From: Platerodrilus igneus
Lineage: Eukaryota > Arthropoda > Insecta > Coleoptera > Lycidae
Assembly (NCBI GenBank): GCA_036346225.1
Contig: JARFIW010001456.1
Location: 1 to 64,000 of the forward strand
Reading direction: 5' to 3'
DNA: 64,000 nt
Both the position numbers and the translations under genes were made by a program. The notes under the pieces were generated by a model, which made no database searches, was not told the origin of the DNA, and saw only the letters and a list, made by a program, of their open reading frames with translations. Below are positions 22,251 to 34,479 of the stretch, in pieces. How positions within the stretch are numbered: position 1 is the stretch's first letter; every line of letters starts with the position of its first letter.

Positions 22251-23674
22251 TATCGTGTAACGGGTCAGTTGCACCGTCACAAATTCTTTGGTTAGTCAAC
22301 CATATATGCGTTATATTAAAAGAATATGTTAGTTAGGCAACTTTAAACACACAAGGCTTTCCTATCATGTTAGACAAAGAGCTGGTTTTCTCTGTCATAA
22401 TTACAAGTTGTAGTAGGGAGTTATAGATGTGTTGTGGTATTCTGCGCCTTAAGTTAGATAAGGGTAGCCCCTCTTCTGCTTTTTCCTGTTTTAAGCACCT
22501 TTAACGATGGGTCGAGCATCATTTTCTTTGTGGCGACGCCATTACCAGAATATCAAATATTTCTTATATTTGATAGTAAATTATATTTTGAGTAGCCAGA
22601 TAGGGGTATGTGGAGTTTTATTATTATTTATTTGTTTACCAGCATTTTATATTATAGCACTCATGGCAAGGTCAACTAACTTTGAAATGTGATCATTTAA
22701 TTTATTTACGCGACCAATGGTTTTGTTCGGCCGCCTGTGTGATTTATCCAAGTCCGGCATCTGGAAAGCTGTTTTTAGTAATTTGGATTTGAATATTTGT
22801 CTTTACAAGCATCTTAAGGAAGATTTTTCACAAAGGCAGATTGGTACAAAAAGAAATGGAGCTTTATTTCCATATGCCAACTATTCAAGTAGGCCGTTTA
22901 GAAACCTCGAATTGGCGTGTTATGTAATACATAATTCTGCAATATAAGACTATGTTCATTTATATATCATTTGTTCCCATTTAAATTGTTGTTAATTTAC
23001 AGTAATCTGTCCAAGGTGGTTGACTACAAGGGTCAAGGTTATCAGCAATAATTAATGTGTTCGCGCCAGAACTAACAATATCTGTCGTCAAGGTGGTTGA
23101 CCTTCAGCTCTGTTTCTATTAATAGTTCACCTGCCAACAGGTATTTATTTTATGCATTTAATTTAAAACTGAACAGATGATTTACTCTACTAAACTAGAA
23201 GCCTTCAGCTTTATGAGTTTGATTTAATTTATTTCAATAATAACATATTATTAATTTGTTAAATTTATAACTAACAAGTTATTGTTAGAAATGAGCTCAT
23301 TTTATTTACTCCATTTTGTTCATGTAAATGATTTTTTATGATATCCTAAGAAGTGACTAAATATTTATTTACTAAATACAAATATTTGTACATATATTAT
23401 TTTCAACATGTAACTTGGGATAGCCCAGTACACTGGCAAATTTTTTTAATAATCTAGTAAACGTGATAATTAATTTGAATTGTTTTTTTGACAACTTATG
23501 CTAAGTCAGAAGTAATTCACTTTTCATTCGTAGCAAGGGTCTAAGTTGCAATTACAGGAATACATCAAAGAACCCACGAAATCCCTGCAGATAAGGTCTT
23601 ATTACAGTAACTGGTATTAATGTTTTAAATAGCTGATATAAATAAATTCGTCGCGATTAATCAATAGTTGCCTT
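22251..23674. other. Interruption of the left arm, unassigned
   Basis: About 1.4 kb separates the two left-arm coding pieces. It is absent from the right arm, where the frame runs directly from NVFMEIVDN into KLRNAGF. It may be an insertion in the left copy or sequence deleted from the right copy. A hairpin-like TATCAAATAT..ATATTTGATA occurs at 22549-22574 and CAAGGTGGTTGAC occurs twice (about 23013 and 23089). No family is recognised. Confidence 0.45.
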
Positions 23675-24050
23675 TTAGCAAATATTTTTATCGTAAACAG
23701 TAACTGAACATAAGCCGTTACAATCGGCTATTTCGAAAAATACGTTTCTAGAATAACATTTTAAAAGGTATACGGATTTAGTACCGTCCTTTTCTGCAAG
23801 GATGCCTACATAACTAAAAGAGTCTTTTTTACTAACCACAAATGCATACAACTTGTAGAACCCGGATGTATCTAAGTCAGTCCATCGACACATAAAATAA
23901 TCTTTTAATTTTTCCTCGTTTCCTCTAATAAGATGTTCTTTGTCTAACACATCTTTGTATTGTTAGTGTATTGTAGCCGTGTTTTCCATGTAGTCCAACT
24001 TTCGCTTTTTTGCATTCATTTCCTCATAATTCCAGCCGTCTTTTTCTTCC
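23675..24050 (-). pseudogene. Unrecognised element protein, N-terminal part (left arm)
   Basis: Minus-strand frame that includes 23950-23675. Upstream of it the same strand reads DGWNYEEMNAKKRKLDYMEN and one stop, then DVLDKEHLIRGNEEKLKDYF, CRWTDLDTSGFYKLYAFVVS and KKDSFSYVGILAEKDGTKSV, ending in NVFFEIADCNGLC. The block from RWTDLD to NVFxEI is shared with 27790-27950 on the plus strand, which shows that it belonged to a repeated protein-coding element. No catalytic motif, zinc site or membrane segment is evident. I cannot name the family. Confidence 0.5.
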
Positions 24051-24128
24051 ACTTACAACGTATGGCGTGCATAATGGGGTAATTTCCTTTAACGTAAACG
24101 GATCGAGTTTACTGCCAATATTCACGCG

Positions 24129-24620
24129 TTGTCGTACAACCTCTGGGCGAATGAGAGAGAGCGAATGAGTGACTCTGATTGTTTAATATTTAATAAATTT
24201 TTGATAACAGACATTCAAGTGGTGAAATCGAGAGGCATTCGATGTTTTTTATTTGCGAGCGAGCATAGAGGAGATATGGAAATTCATCGAAAATTACAGA
24301 CCTTAACCGAAGTGTGCACGATGCGTGTTACAAAACGTATACGAACAAAAGATTAGTTTTGGTGGCTTCACGGCGAAGTGACAATGGTGAATCACCCTCA
24401 ACATCAAGAGAAAACCATAATCATCCAAAGTTTGATTTCAAGAAAAATTGCCTATTCTGCGGTAAAGAAGCGAAAGACTCGTCATCAAAAGTCCCTGTCA
24501 AAGAACGAGTAACATTTTTTTTAATAAAAAGAAATTCATCGAAAGGATACATTCTGACAAAACTTGGTAGTCTCGATGATGAAGATGCTCGTGCAATTTT
24601 GTATCACGTCCAACTTGTCC

Positions 24621-24621
<1 letters not shown>
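24129..24621 (+). pseudogene. Fragment of a repeat-associated cysteine/histidine-rich protein
   Basis: Two overlapping frames form a degraded gene. The first (24129-24356) includes KSRGIRCFLFASEHRGDMEI; the second (24314 onward) carries MHDACYKTYTNKRLVLVASR, then FDFKKNCLFCGKEAKDSSSK and VPVKERVTFFLIKRN. The spacing H-x3-C-x4-YT followed by FDFKxxCLFCG resembles a zinc-binding N-terminal region found in many repetitive arthropod ORFs; I recognise the pattern but not a named family. A TG microsatellite interrupts the frame at 24622. Confidence 0.45.

Positions 24622-24694
<73 letters not shown>
24622..24694. repeat. (TG)n microsatellite, 73 bases
   Basis: Uninterrupted TG dinucleotide repeat. 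It creates spurious (VC)n and (TH)n frames on the two strands. Confidence 0.98.
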
Positions 24695-24698
<4 letters not shown>

Positions 24699-27595
24699 TA
24701 ATGAGGTCATAAGAGGTCAATGATCACCTCATTCTGTGAGAAAACAGACCCGTAAATAAAATTTTCTAATATCTAAATTTTGCCCTGTATTCCCGTGCAA
24801 AATAACACGCTCTGAGTACATATAATGTTGTGAGATACCATTTACGAATGAAGCTCAACTTTCAAATTAGTGTGTTTATAAGTAAAGAGTATCTTAAGAA
24901 CAAGCTTAATCCATGAAAATAATGCACTCGTTCAAATCCGTGGGTAAAAATTTATTCCTGTAAAAAGTACTTTTTAAGCAAGTTTCATTGCATTTATAAA
25001 TACTGTAAATCGAGTATAAGAACACTAAAATAACTTCATAAGATTTATCATTTAACAAAAGTTTAATAGTACTTATGTAGACTGAAAAGCGAATCTCATT
25101 CGCTTTAAAAATACTACATTAATTTCAATGTCAAAGTATATCATTTAAAACAAGTTCTATAATGCATTCGTCCTCGTTAAAATACTATTTCTACGAGTTT
25201 TTAATAAAAAGTAGCTTTATTTCAATGAAGTCCATGTTGGAACGATTCTGGAATAAATTATATTGCAAAAATATGACATTTCTTCAAGATTGTTCTAAAC
25301 AGTTATAAATTAAATGCCAAAAAAAAAAGTTAACTAATTATCTAGTATGATTGACCGGGCCGATTTGCGGAAACGAATAGTGTCGGTCAACTTTGAAACC
25401 ATATCGGATAAGGAGCTTAACAGCTCTAATTATTACAGAAGTTCGAGAGAGAGAAATAGCAACTGTTGGTTGCATTTAGTAGTTAAAAATGGAAAACTTT
25501 TACGATCGCTATAAGTTTCATACTGACAGCTCATTAAGAACTAAGGACGCGAAATTGCTGTAAATTGTTATATCATGCGGTGACTAATATTTCGGCAATA
25601 TAATCAGAAGAATCGAGACCTATGACCTATTCAGATTATTTGTTATATAAGGGCGGAAATGAATTAGAGAGGGACATTCAAGATTTGTAATTTATTCAAG
25701 ATCTGGAAGCCTTTCTCCAACGTAGAGGTTTATTTATGCATATACATTGAGGTTGCTTGATTTTTTTTTATAGTTTGAGCTAGTCCATTCCGACAAACCT
25801 CAATGAGTTCGATTTGAAACCTGGTCAATGGATGTTTTTTTCCCATAAAAAGAGATTAAGTAATTGTTTTGTAATGGTTTTGCAAACAACAGTTCTATGT
25901 GTATGGGTAAATACTGTGTGTATTTACAGATACATCTCAATAATAAATGTCCCTTTTTAATTTGTACAAAACAGTCTTGTTATCCTTACATTAATTATTC
26001 CTCTCTACACAAACGTGTTTTCATTTACATGTAATGTTCAATAAAATTTTAAGTCCATCAAATTCATAGAAATAATCACTCAAAAGTACAAAGAGTTGAA
26101 AAGCACATCAAATAAACACCAGAACAAAGTTTTATAAAAAACAGTTACCTGGTAACCATTATACTGCATGCATGTGCTAACCAACCCTCGATGATGTTGC
26201 CATCTAGAATGACTCTAGGCTATGGAACGGCTCCCCAGGTTGAGTCACATCATTCCTCACGGCACGCTGCTATCCATATCTTTCCTAATTTACCATTGAA
26301 CGTGCATCCAAATTTCCGAAATTTTCAATTACAATTCCATTCACAATCAACAAATCAATACTCAATGCATTACCATTACTATTCCATCTTAGAACCTCTT
26401 ATACGCTCCAACCATTAAAATAGCAATAGTTTGTACTTACATACTATATAAAAGCTTTGCTTTTAATTCAGTATTTACTTTAAGATGTTCAAAAACGTCA
26501 ATTAATTACCACGACACGCCAACTTGTGTGTAATTACAACTAACAATATTTATTACAAAAACCCTGAATAATATTCACTACTATTCGAGTTAACCTCGAT
26601 GGCGAGCGAAGAAAGTAAGAGTAAGAGAGCCTCAACCTACCTCTATGGTGTTTATATAGAGCCAAAAGTACCCCCTGTTTCCAAGTTTCGCACAATTTCA
26701 CAGAAAAATGCCTAGAAAATCGTCTTCACCCTTCCAACGGTCGGTGTCTTCGCCGAAAGCTAACCTCAACGGAAATCGATTTCTATTAGATTCACGCCTC
26801 ATAATTGAAACGAACCTAGTCTCTTCTTGCTTTGTCTTATCTACAGCCATTTTTTTCTCATGCTTCGTTATTACGAATCCCACTCGGATATGTGCCCTCT
26901 CTAACTCTTAAACTGTCACGCGTGTACTTGTAACGTCCAATTATATCTCCTAATTTCTCTCCCTATTTTAAATAAATATAAACATCTTCTATTACTCTTG
27001 CCTATGGCTTCTAGTTTATCCTTGTCCCTCATTCGTTACAAAGTCTAACTAATATTTGACATTTGCATCTCTCTCCTTCCTATACTGTAACAAAGTCCGT
27101 CTTTGTTTGTGACATCGATCCGTATCTGCCTTAACGTTTATTTGTATTCGTAGAAAATATTGATTTTCTTACTTATCCATAACAAGCTCGTGATTTCAAA
27201 TGCTATCTTATGCTAAACGGTATTGAGATGTTTCTACTTTACTAAAAGATGCCCTTAAAATTATCAATCCTACGCTAAAGAAATTGAAACAGTTTTTTAA
27301 CTATTGAACACTATTTATATTATAATTAAAGCTGCGTTTTATTCAGTACCCTTACTAATCGACCCTTCTTAATAGATGTATAATAATTATCGTTCTAAAT
27401 ATTATGATATTTCCTTACAAATAAAACTGGAAAACTGAAACTATATTAAAACTAACTCTAAAATTCCTACATTAAATTGAATAATCATTACCTTAACATT
27501 TTATAACATCTAATTAACTTTTGAATAAGTGTATCTGCACACTCAAGCTTGACCTATGACCGATCTATCTATTTCTAACTTTCAAATTACATAGT

Positions 27596-27596
<1 letters not shown>
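24695..27596. other. Unassigned spacer between the inverted arms
   Basis: About 2.9 kb of AT-rich sequence. Short frames (26191-26418, 26708-26911) have no family resemblance. No known transposase or RT was seen. Confidence 0.45.

Positions 27597-27631
<35 letters not shown>
27597..27631. repeat. (TA)n microsatellite
   Basis: About 17 TA units following GTAGA. It sits about 150 bases before the right-arm coding match begins. Confidence 0.95.
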
Positions 27632-27633
<2 letters not shown>

Positions 27634-27774
27634 CTGTGAATGTATAGGTTAGAACTGATGGTAGATAGGTCAGATAAATGTTTATGGAAGGGTGCACTAT
27701 GTATATAGAAGGCAAGTAATAAGTTAAAAGGTTTTTCAAAGCTATAGTATAGGAAATCGATGCAAAAAGGCGAA

Positions 27775-28204
27775 AGATTATTTTTTATGCCGATGGACTG
27801 ACTTAGATACATTCGGGTCCTGCAAGCTGTATGTATTTGTGGTTAGTAAGAAAGACTCTTTTAGTTATGTAGGCGTCCTTGGGGAAAAGGATGGTACTAA
27901 ATCCTTTTTAAAAGGTTATTCTAAAAACGTATTTATGGAAATAGTAGATAACATAGACAAACTAAGGAATGCTGGTTTCGTAACCTTGGCGTACACGACA
28001 AGCAAAGGGGTTCCGCTAAACATTGTATATTTGCCTAGTAAAGAACATTTCGGATCATTTAAAACCGAGGGTCTTACAACCTATAACGACCATTACAAAA
28101 TCCAGGGTCATGTTCAGCTCCTTTTTTTGGTGGTAGGTTCCTCAACCGCTGGCGAAGCTGGTCGTTTGACTCCTGATGGCCCTGCTCACCAATTAAATCG
28201 TTGA
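27775..28204 (+). pseudogene. Unrecognised element protein (right arm)
   Basis: Plus-strand copy of the protein in the left arm. After a frame break near 27840 it reads VSKKDSFSYVGVLGEKDGTK, then SFLKGYSKNVFMEIVDN, NAGFVTLAYTTSKGVPLNIV and YLPSKEHFGSFKTEGLTTYN. It ends with GSSTAGEAGRLTPDGPAHQL and a stop at 28204. The frame 27839-28204 is open for 121 codons. Shared sequence in two opposite copies with amino-acid conservation suggests it was once a functional ORF of a mobile element. No motif allows naming of an enzyme. Confidence 0.55.
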
Positions 28205-29345
28205 ACCGTTCCCATTAATTATGCAAGAATTCCAATATATCTAGAAATAATAGCATTACTGTTTGAAAATTGTTTTAAATATCAAACACTTATGACTTAT
28301 AAAGGATTCATTTCTAAAATTCCGAGCCGTGCAATACTTTTATACAAATCTTAATAAGTTTGATATTAGGTATAAGGGTACAATTCACCCAAGGGTTGCT
28401 TCGATTTAAAAACTCCTAAAGATTTAGGTTTCACAGAAAAATCTAGATCAAACTTATGTGTTATACCCTAAGACGGTTTAGACAACTTCCTAAAATCGGG
28501 GGGTATAACTTTGTAAAGAGCGGTTAGATTTAAACAATTTTGACGGTTTTAGATTGCCCGGAAACTTATAGATAATGTTAATATGGCTAGTCGAAGGAAA
28601 CTTTTATCTAGGTTAGATATGAATGCAAAAAATTAGAGGTTTGGGACCTTAAAGTGTAACTTTGTAAGGGATAGTCCTATTTAAAATCTTCTTACAGATT
28701 GGACTTCCTAAAAGAATCTAATATTAAATGATACCAAACAAGATATATTTATTGCGAAAGAAACAAAAAAAATCTTTTATATGATCGCTAGGGGGTATGT
28801 GTGTAAAACGGTATGGGGGTGGTCGGATTTTAAATATATTTACAGATTCGGATTCTGCATAAAATTCTAGACTGATTTGATGCGTCGCATGACTGAAAAA
28901 TTTATAAAGACGGTCAGAAGTTGATGCTGATAAAGAAATCTTAAAATGAGGGTAGCTCTCGGGGGGATAATGCTATCTAAAAAATTCCTAGAAATTCAGA
29001 TATCAGAGGAAAATCTAATATTAATTGACACCAAACAAGATATATTTATCTTAAGGAAACAAAAATAATCTTTTAAATGTTCGCTAGAGGGTATGCGTGT
29101 AAAACGGTAAGGGTGGTCGGATTTTAATTCTGTTTGCAGATTCGGATTCCGCGTAAAATTCTAGACTAATTTGATGTGTCGCGTGACTAAAAGAATTTAT
29201 AAGGACGGTCAAAAATCGCTGCTGGTAGAAAAATTTTTAAATGAGAGTAGCTCTCTGGGGGAATGATGTTATCTAAAAAATTCCCAGAAATTCAGGTAGC
29301 TGAGAAAAATCTAATATTAATTGATACCAAACAAGATATATTTAT
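28205..29345 (+). repeat. Right arm, noncoding part with three ~295-base tandem repeats
   Basis: Continuation of the right arm after the ORF. The core AATCTAATATTAAxTGAxACC followed by AAACAAGATATATTTA occurs near 28716, 29010 and 29309 (spacing about 294-299). The left arm holds two reverse-complement copies (about 21163 and 21457). The arm ends at about 29345, where sequence changes to GTGGGTGGAAATG. Confidence 0.8.
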
Positions 29346-30710
29346 CTTGTGGGTGGAAATGTGGAGAAAGATTTATCTAACGGGTGGAAAGAAGGCGGGT
29401 GTGACGTAATCAAAATGGTTGATGTGGGGTTGTCCGAGCAAGGAGGGAAGCAAGAAGGAAATCCCTTCTTTTCAGATCCTCCTTATGGGAATTTACATGT
29501 AAAAACTTAGGTTTGATATGGAAGCAATGAGCAAAAACTGACCTGGTTCCCCTGTCAACCATCTACTCACATTCTAGGTGTTAAGTATTTAGAACTATGA
29601 CAGTAAGAATTTAACTTTGTATGAAATTTAAAATAAACGTTGGATTAATACTGATGGTTCAACTTTATTTTATAACGCCCTTTCCTTAACAGTTGGTATT
29701 TTCTTTTAACATATGCCGCAGCATAAGCAAATTCGATTGTAGCTTAAGGGCATTATGAAACAAAATCTCCTTCTCCAGGGAAGTTAGGCACAGGCTTGAA
29801 TTACGTAGAAACCTTTTTCCAATAATATGTACAAAAACACATAAGACCACAAACTTATTCTATTAAATTGGCAATAGTTCTTCTGTACGTCTAGACGTAA
29901 TACAAACAAAACTTAGATACTAAACAAAACGCAAGACATTTACAGTAACCGTAAGCAATCATAAACAAAATTAATTAATTAGTTCGTACGCAGTACAGCG
30001 AAGGGCAAGCAAAATGACAAGAAAACATTGACATTATTGGGACATCGCAAGCAAAGCTGCGCGGGTAGATGTCCACTTACCCATGTTGAAGTTCTGCCGC
30101 GCATCAATAAGGAAAGCCGAATTACGTCGACAATTACAGTACGATACTACATTTGTTCAAATTAACTTGTTTTCCAAAATAGAAATACGTAAAAGCAACA
30201 AGATACAGCACAAAACATACCCGACTTTTTTTTTGACGTTTTTCAACTGTCATACTTAACAGGACAGCCGCCCACAAGCCTTTCTTACTTCATGTTGATA
30301 TTGTGACAGTATAAATTGAAGTGAGCGCTTCTATCGAGTACACTAAAGTGAAAGCGCTAACAGTTTAATATGCAGTTCTGTCATATTGTCTCTAAAACAA
30401 TTCTGGACATATTTTAAATTTCAATTTCATCGAGGACTAGAAGATCAAAATCACAACTCAGTTGTCTACAAGCTGTAACGTAAACAAAAGGTCTGAGGCG
30501 CTCTGTATCACACCATTTAGAAGTACACGTGGTAGAATTTATTATCGTCAATTCTCTAACCAACCGATGGATAGTCAATGTCTCAAAGGTATACAACTCA
30601 CTCGAGAACACGAACTCTAGCTAAACGACCATTCTGTAAACAAGAAAGTTGTATATTGCAAATTTTCCTTGCCCGAACAACAGCTCTAGCTTATCTGACC
30701 ACAAAAGAAC
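29346..30710. other. Unassigned; may include the 5' side of the BEL/Pao element
   Basis: No ORF of note. It lies directly upstream of the BEL/Pao gag and could contain its LTR or leader, but I could not define LTR ends. Confidence 0.35.
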
Positions 30711-30711
30711 A

Positions 30712-31860
30712 ATGTCACATCGCAACTATAAGTCAGTACCATCTACATCAAAGGAACAAAATCACCCCGCAATATCAACCTGTGTTATCTGTTCCAAAGC
30801 CATAACCGAAAACGAAGTAGAATGCGCGACTTTCATGCTACCTGTTTGAAGCTGAGGCAAACTCTAAGTGCTAAAAAATACTGCTGCCACTCCTGCAGGG
30901 AACTTAAAGCAAAAACCAAACATGCAACACCTACCGATTTGTCAGAAACCGACGTCGTACTGAAACTATCTACAAATGTTGAAAATGCTAATCAGAAGTC
31001 GTCCTCAGTCGCACAAAAGTCAAAAAGACACAAAAAACACTCTGGTCAAACTTACTGCATAAGCATAAGGAACTGGCATTAGCACATCTTGAGGAGGAAA
31101 TGGCCATGCAATAACAGCGCGATTAAGCTTACACCACAAAGAAATACAATATTCTACAAGAATTGGACAGTTCCCTGGACGAAGCGTCGGAATAGGATGC
31201 TGAAGAGGAGGAACAAACTGCACAATGGGTACAAAACATTGAAACCAAGTCTGAAGGTAACGGAAGACCACGACCGCTAGCTACTGCCATTATGATAATG
31301 ATCACACTAGCAAACACACGGCATTACATGCAAATAAAATACCCTGGTTAAACACACAAATCACTACGATTTCATGCAAAGCACACGTGTCAATAAAATC
31401 AGAACCTCTTTTAATAAACCGGAAAAGACTACAGTCAAACAGCTAGCAATTCGACAGTTTATGCCTAGAGACCCTCCAATATTCAGCAGAGATCCTGTCG
31501 AGTGACCCATGTTCATATCTAGTTACATCCTCTCCACTAAAAGCTGTCAGTTTTTAGACAAAGAAAACCTTATCCGGCTTCAGTGCTCTTTAAAATGAGA
31601 AGCTCTAGCTGCAATTAGGAGCGAACTAATTTATCCAGAAACCGTACCCAAAGCGCCTAACACCCTAAGAATGCTATTCGGTCGTTCGCAGCTGTTGATT
31701 AAAATGCTGATCGAAGACGTCCGAAAAGAACCGCCTGTAAATGCAGAAAAACTAGATTCAATAGTTCGGTTATCAACGTCTATTCAGCATCTCTGTGCTG
31801 TTATGGAAGCATTTAATATGACCGGCTAAATTGGGCAATGCTTACAATGGGAAAACCATA
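30712..31860 (+). pseudogene. BEL/Pao retrotransposon gag, decayed
   Basis: Plus-strand gag with stops and frameshifts. It starts at the ATG of MSHRNYKSVPSTSK. A PHD-like cysteine region follows (CVICSKAITENEVEC ... KKYCCHSCRELK), then a charged coiled segment (LALAHLEEEMAMQ, YNILQELDSSLDEA). From about 31390 the DUF1759-type region appears: KQLAIRQFMPRDPPIFSRDP, FISSYILSTK, NLIRLQCSLK, ELIYPETVPKAPNTLRMLFG and EDVRKEPPVNAEKLDSIVRL. This order is that of BEL/Pao polyproteins. Confidence 0.88.
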
Positions 31861-31989
31861 AATTGATCAACCGCTATTTAGCGACTGGTTAAACGCTATA
31901 TCAGATGCAGCAGGTAGCATGCTATCCTATAAGCCCCTACCTATATCAGGCCACAAGGGAAAAGCGCAGTACATTACCAAAATGTACAC

Positions 31990-32995
31990 GCGCACGATGA
32001 TAAGGGTAAGCAGTTAGATAAAAACTACAACTGCGTCATTTGTAAAGCAGATGACCACTACATCTTAGAATGCGAAAGTAAGAAACATTGGAAAAGTGTT
32101 CGATTAAATAGCTTATGTAGAAAATGTTTAAACCAGCATCACGTCTCGAAATGCCTAAATAAAAAGGTATGTGAAGTAGGTGTATGTCCCTATAAACACC
32201 ACGCACTGCTTCACAATTCAGATGTTCGCCTAAGGCCCATCACGTCTTTGACTACGCCCACAAGTAAGTCAACAGAGATCGAAAATGTAGTACTTACAAT
32301 GTTTTCAACTTCGCCTACATCGGTAAAACGACTAACTATTCGATTTCGTTTCGAACCTATCTTCCTCTATGGAAAAACTGGAACCGTGAAAACATTTGCG
32401 TTCCTAGGCAAAGACTCCTTAGTCACTATTATTGAAGACAACCTCGCTCAAATGCTCCAGTTAAAAGGAAGCGCATATAAACTGGTTCTTAGGTGGATGG
32501 GAAATACATCAAGTGAAGAAACCAATTGTCGTACGGTTGCCATCAAAATCTCAGGGGTAGAACCAGGGTCTCAGAAATACAACTATCTCTAAACTGAACC
32601 TGCCCATACAAACTCTACAGTTTGACAACTGCTTGAAATTCCGTCATCTTTAAGGAATACCAATGCAAGGGTACGAGAATACTCAACCAACGATGCTCAT
32701 AGGCCTACTACACTGGAAATTAGCAGTTCCACTAATTACTTGCGAAGGTAACTGGGGTGAACCAATTGCCGTTAAAACAAGGCTAGGATAAACCGTGGTC
32801 GGCTCAGTGTGAGTGCAATAAGGTTCACCATGTATCACACGCATCTAATGAAGTGCTCTACGACCAAGTAAATGAGTTTTCTTTACTGAAAGATTTAGAG
32901 TAAAAAGTTCAACCACTGCTTTAGAGACAAGGGACGAAAAGCGTGTACTTAACATTTTAAAAGTAACAACGCGAGTTATGTATCTCCCAATCTAT
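31990..32995 (+). pseudogene. BEL/Pao gag knuckles and protease region
   Basis: It continues the same element. A cysteine-rich segment NYNCVICKADDHYILECESK and SLCRKCLNQHHVSKCLNKKV is followed by the aspartic-protease-like region. There the conserved FAFLDxGSS reads TFAFLGKDSLVTIIEDNLAQ, so the catalytic Asp is replaced by Gly. After a stop at 32592 the frame goes on (KLNLPIQTLQFDNCLKFRHL, IPMQGYENTQPTMLIGLLHW, LITCEGNWGEPIAVKTRLG) up to RVLNILKVTTR near 32980, where it ends abruptly. The element is not functional. Confidence 0.88.
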
Positions 32996-33060
32996 ATATG
33001 TATAATAAAATAGAATTTATTAGGAATTATTAAAAATCATTAAGAAATTATTAAATCAAA

Positions 33061-33486
33061 TGTAACAATGTAATTCAAGGATAAACCAGAGAGGTTATTG
33101 AAAGATCACGACCAAGTTGTGAGAACGTATGCAATACGTTGTATTCCAGACAGTAAACGACACTGCAGGTGCAAGTCGCAGACGGTTAAGAACCGCGATT
33201 ACTTAGAAATAAAGATTGTTACATTTTATAATGAATATAATTAATAAATAATCAAATATGAGCTCTGTAAGTTCCCACAGATATGTGAGGGGCAGGCACA
33301 ACATAAATGCCCCGGGAGCCTCAAGACCATCAGTCAGTCTCGAGTATTTCAGCTTTAAGATTGCCGTTTGCTTAAGCTACTCGCCTTATTAATTCAATTA
33401 TTAATTATTTTTGGACTTAGTTTAATTGTAATCAAGTTTGTCACAATTCCATATTAATATCTGTTTAATAAATAAATTTTGTTACG
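33061..33486. mobile_element. Possible solo LTR inside the BEL/Pao remnant
   Basis: The stretch between the protease and RT parts of BEL/Pao starts TGTAACAATGTAAT and ends AATAAATAAATTTTGTTAC. It contains GCCCCGGGAG and TCAGTCAGTC, and an AATAAA close to its end, which is how many LTRs look. No clear target-site duplication was found, so the limits and identity are tentative. Confidence 0.35.
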
Positions 33487-33579
33487 AATTTTTTGGAAGA
33501 AGTTTTTAGAAACACCGCTCCCAAGGTCCGAAGCGTAACTCGCGTAGAGTGGGAAATAAATACGTTACTGGCCAACTTT

Positions 33580-34085
33580 GACGATACAATAAATGACCCT
33601 ACCAAATTCCTTTCCGCTAGCTGTACGAAAGCTAACTTCCTTGGAAAAGAAAATAGCCAAAATTCCGAAACTGTCAGATAGGATTGATGAGCTAATACAG
33701 CAATATTTGATAAAGGGTACGTACACCGCCTTCTCCCGAACGAAGTTAATAAGACACCACGAACTTGGTATTTACCGATATTTACCGTTTCGAATCCGAA
33801 CAAACTATCAAAACTCAGGATAGTATGGGACGCAGCGGCTTCGGTAAATGGAATTTTTCCAAACTTTGTTCTTCTTAATGGACGTAGCTTACTCACGTCC
33901 TTATCAGATAGTTTCATCGGTTTAAAGAAACACCAAAACCATTGCCGAAAACATTCGAGTGATGTTCCATCAGACTGGTATTGCTAAAGATGACTAGGAC
34001 ACGCAACAATTCCTCTGGCGCACCGACAAATCAAAACCACCTGACACTTATGTTGACGGTCTTGTCAAAAGCTATAAATTATCTC
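33580..34085 (+). pseudogene. BEL/Pao reverse transcriptase, N-terminal part
   Basis: Split over several frames: LPNSFPLAVRKLTSLEKKIA near 33600, then WYLPIFTVSNPNKLSKLRIV and WDAAASVNGIF near 33770-33860, NFVLLNGRSLLTSLSDS, and QQFLWRTDKSKPPDTYV near 34000. These match the BEL/Pao RT order up to the QRFLWR block. The YVDD catalytic region is absent. The minus-strand 150-codon frame 33917-33465 is only its shadow. Confidence 0.85.
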
Positions 34086-34089
34086 AAAA

Positions 34090-34240
34090 AGTGGCCGACT
34101 ACTGTGTGGAAACACTGACTTAAAGAATACTTGCCGGATCTAACTAAAAGCAGAAAATGGTACGGCATAATACCGCCGATCGAAGTAGGAGCTGTAGTGA
34201 TCCTAATGGTTGAGAAAGTAAGAAACTCTTGGAAAAAAAG
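34090..34240 (+). pseudogene. BEL/Pao integrase C-terminal fragment
   Basis: EYLPDLTKSRKWYGIIPPIE followed by VGAVVILMVEKVRNSWKK matches the region after the integrase core (DUF5641-like: WxxEYLPxLTxRxKW...VGDIVVI...NxPRxxW). Since it directly follows the RT start, RNase H and the integrase core have been deleted. Confidence 0.75.
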
Positions 34241-34242
34241 GT

Positions 34243-34478
34243 GTGATAAATAAAATTATTTGAGGACGACGAAATCAAAGCCACATACTAAGACATGAGG
34301 GAATAGTGCGAAATATATTAGAAGCAGACATAAGAAAAAGAGACGTATATGTAGACCTAGATCACACTATTGGGCGCAAATAGTGAAAGATGTGGGCGGT
34401 GGAAATTTCAGGGAAATGTGCAGGCTACCTCAGAATAGAAATTAATAGACGTGCACATCCAACCAGTTCCAATATTCC
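34243..34478 (+). pseudogene. RTE LINE 3' fragment
   Basis: Contains HILRHEGIVRNILEADIRKR and WAQIVKDVGGGNFREMCRLP, plus QNRN, the common C-terminal signature of the second RTE subfamily in this window. It separates two different BEL/Pao pieces. Confidence 0.8.
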
Positions 34479-34479
34479 G

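Noticed and set aside
24498..24712. Frames with long VC or TH repeats
   Set aside because: They come from the TG microsatellite.
28716..29345. Evenly spaced repeats reminiscent of a CRISPR array
   Set aside because: The period is ~295 bases, the repeated part is long and degenerate, and the context is eukaryotic. They are subterminal repeats of the inverted-arm element.
33465..33917. 150-codon minus-strand frame
   Set aside because: It is the complement of the plus-strand BEL/Pao RT, whose motifs are clear.
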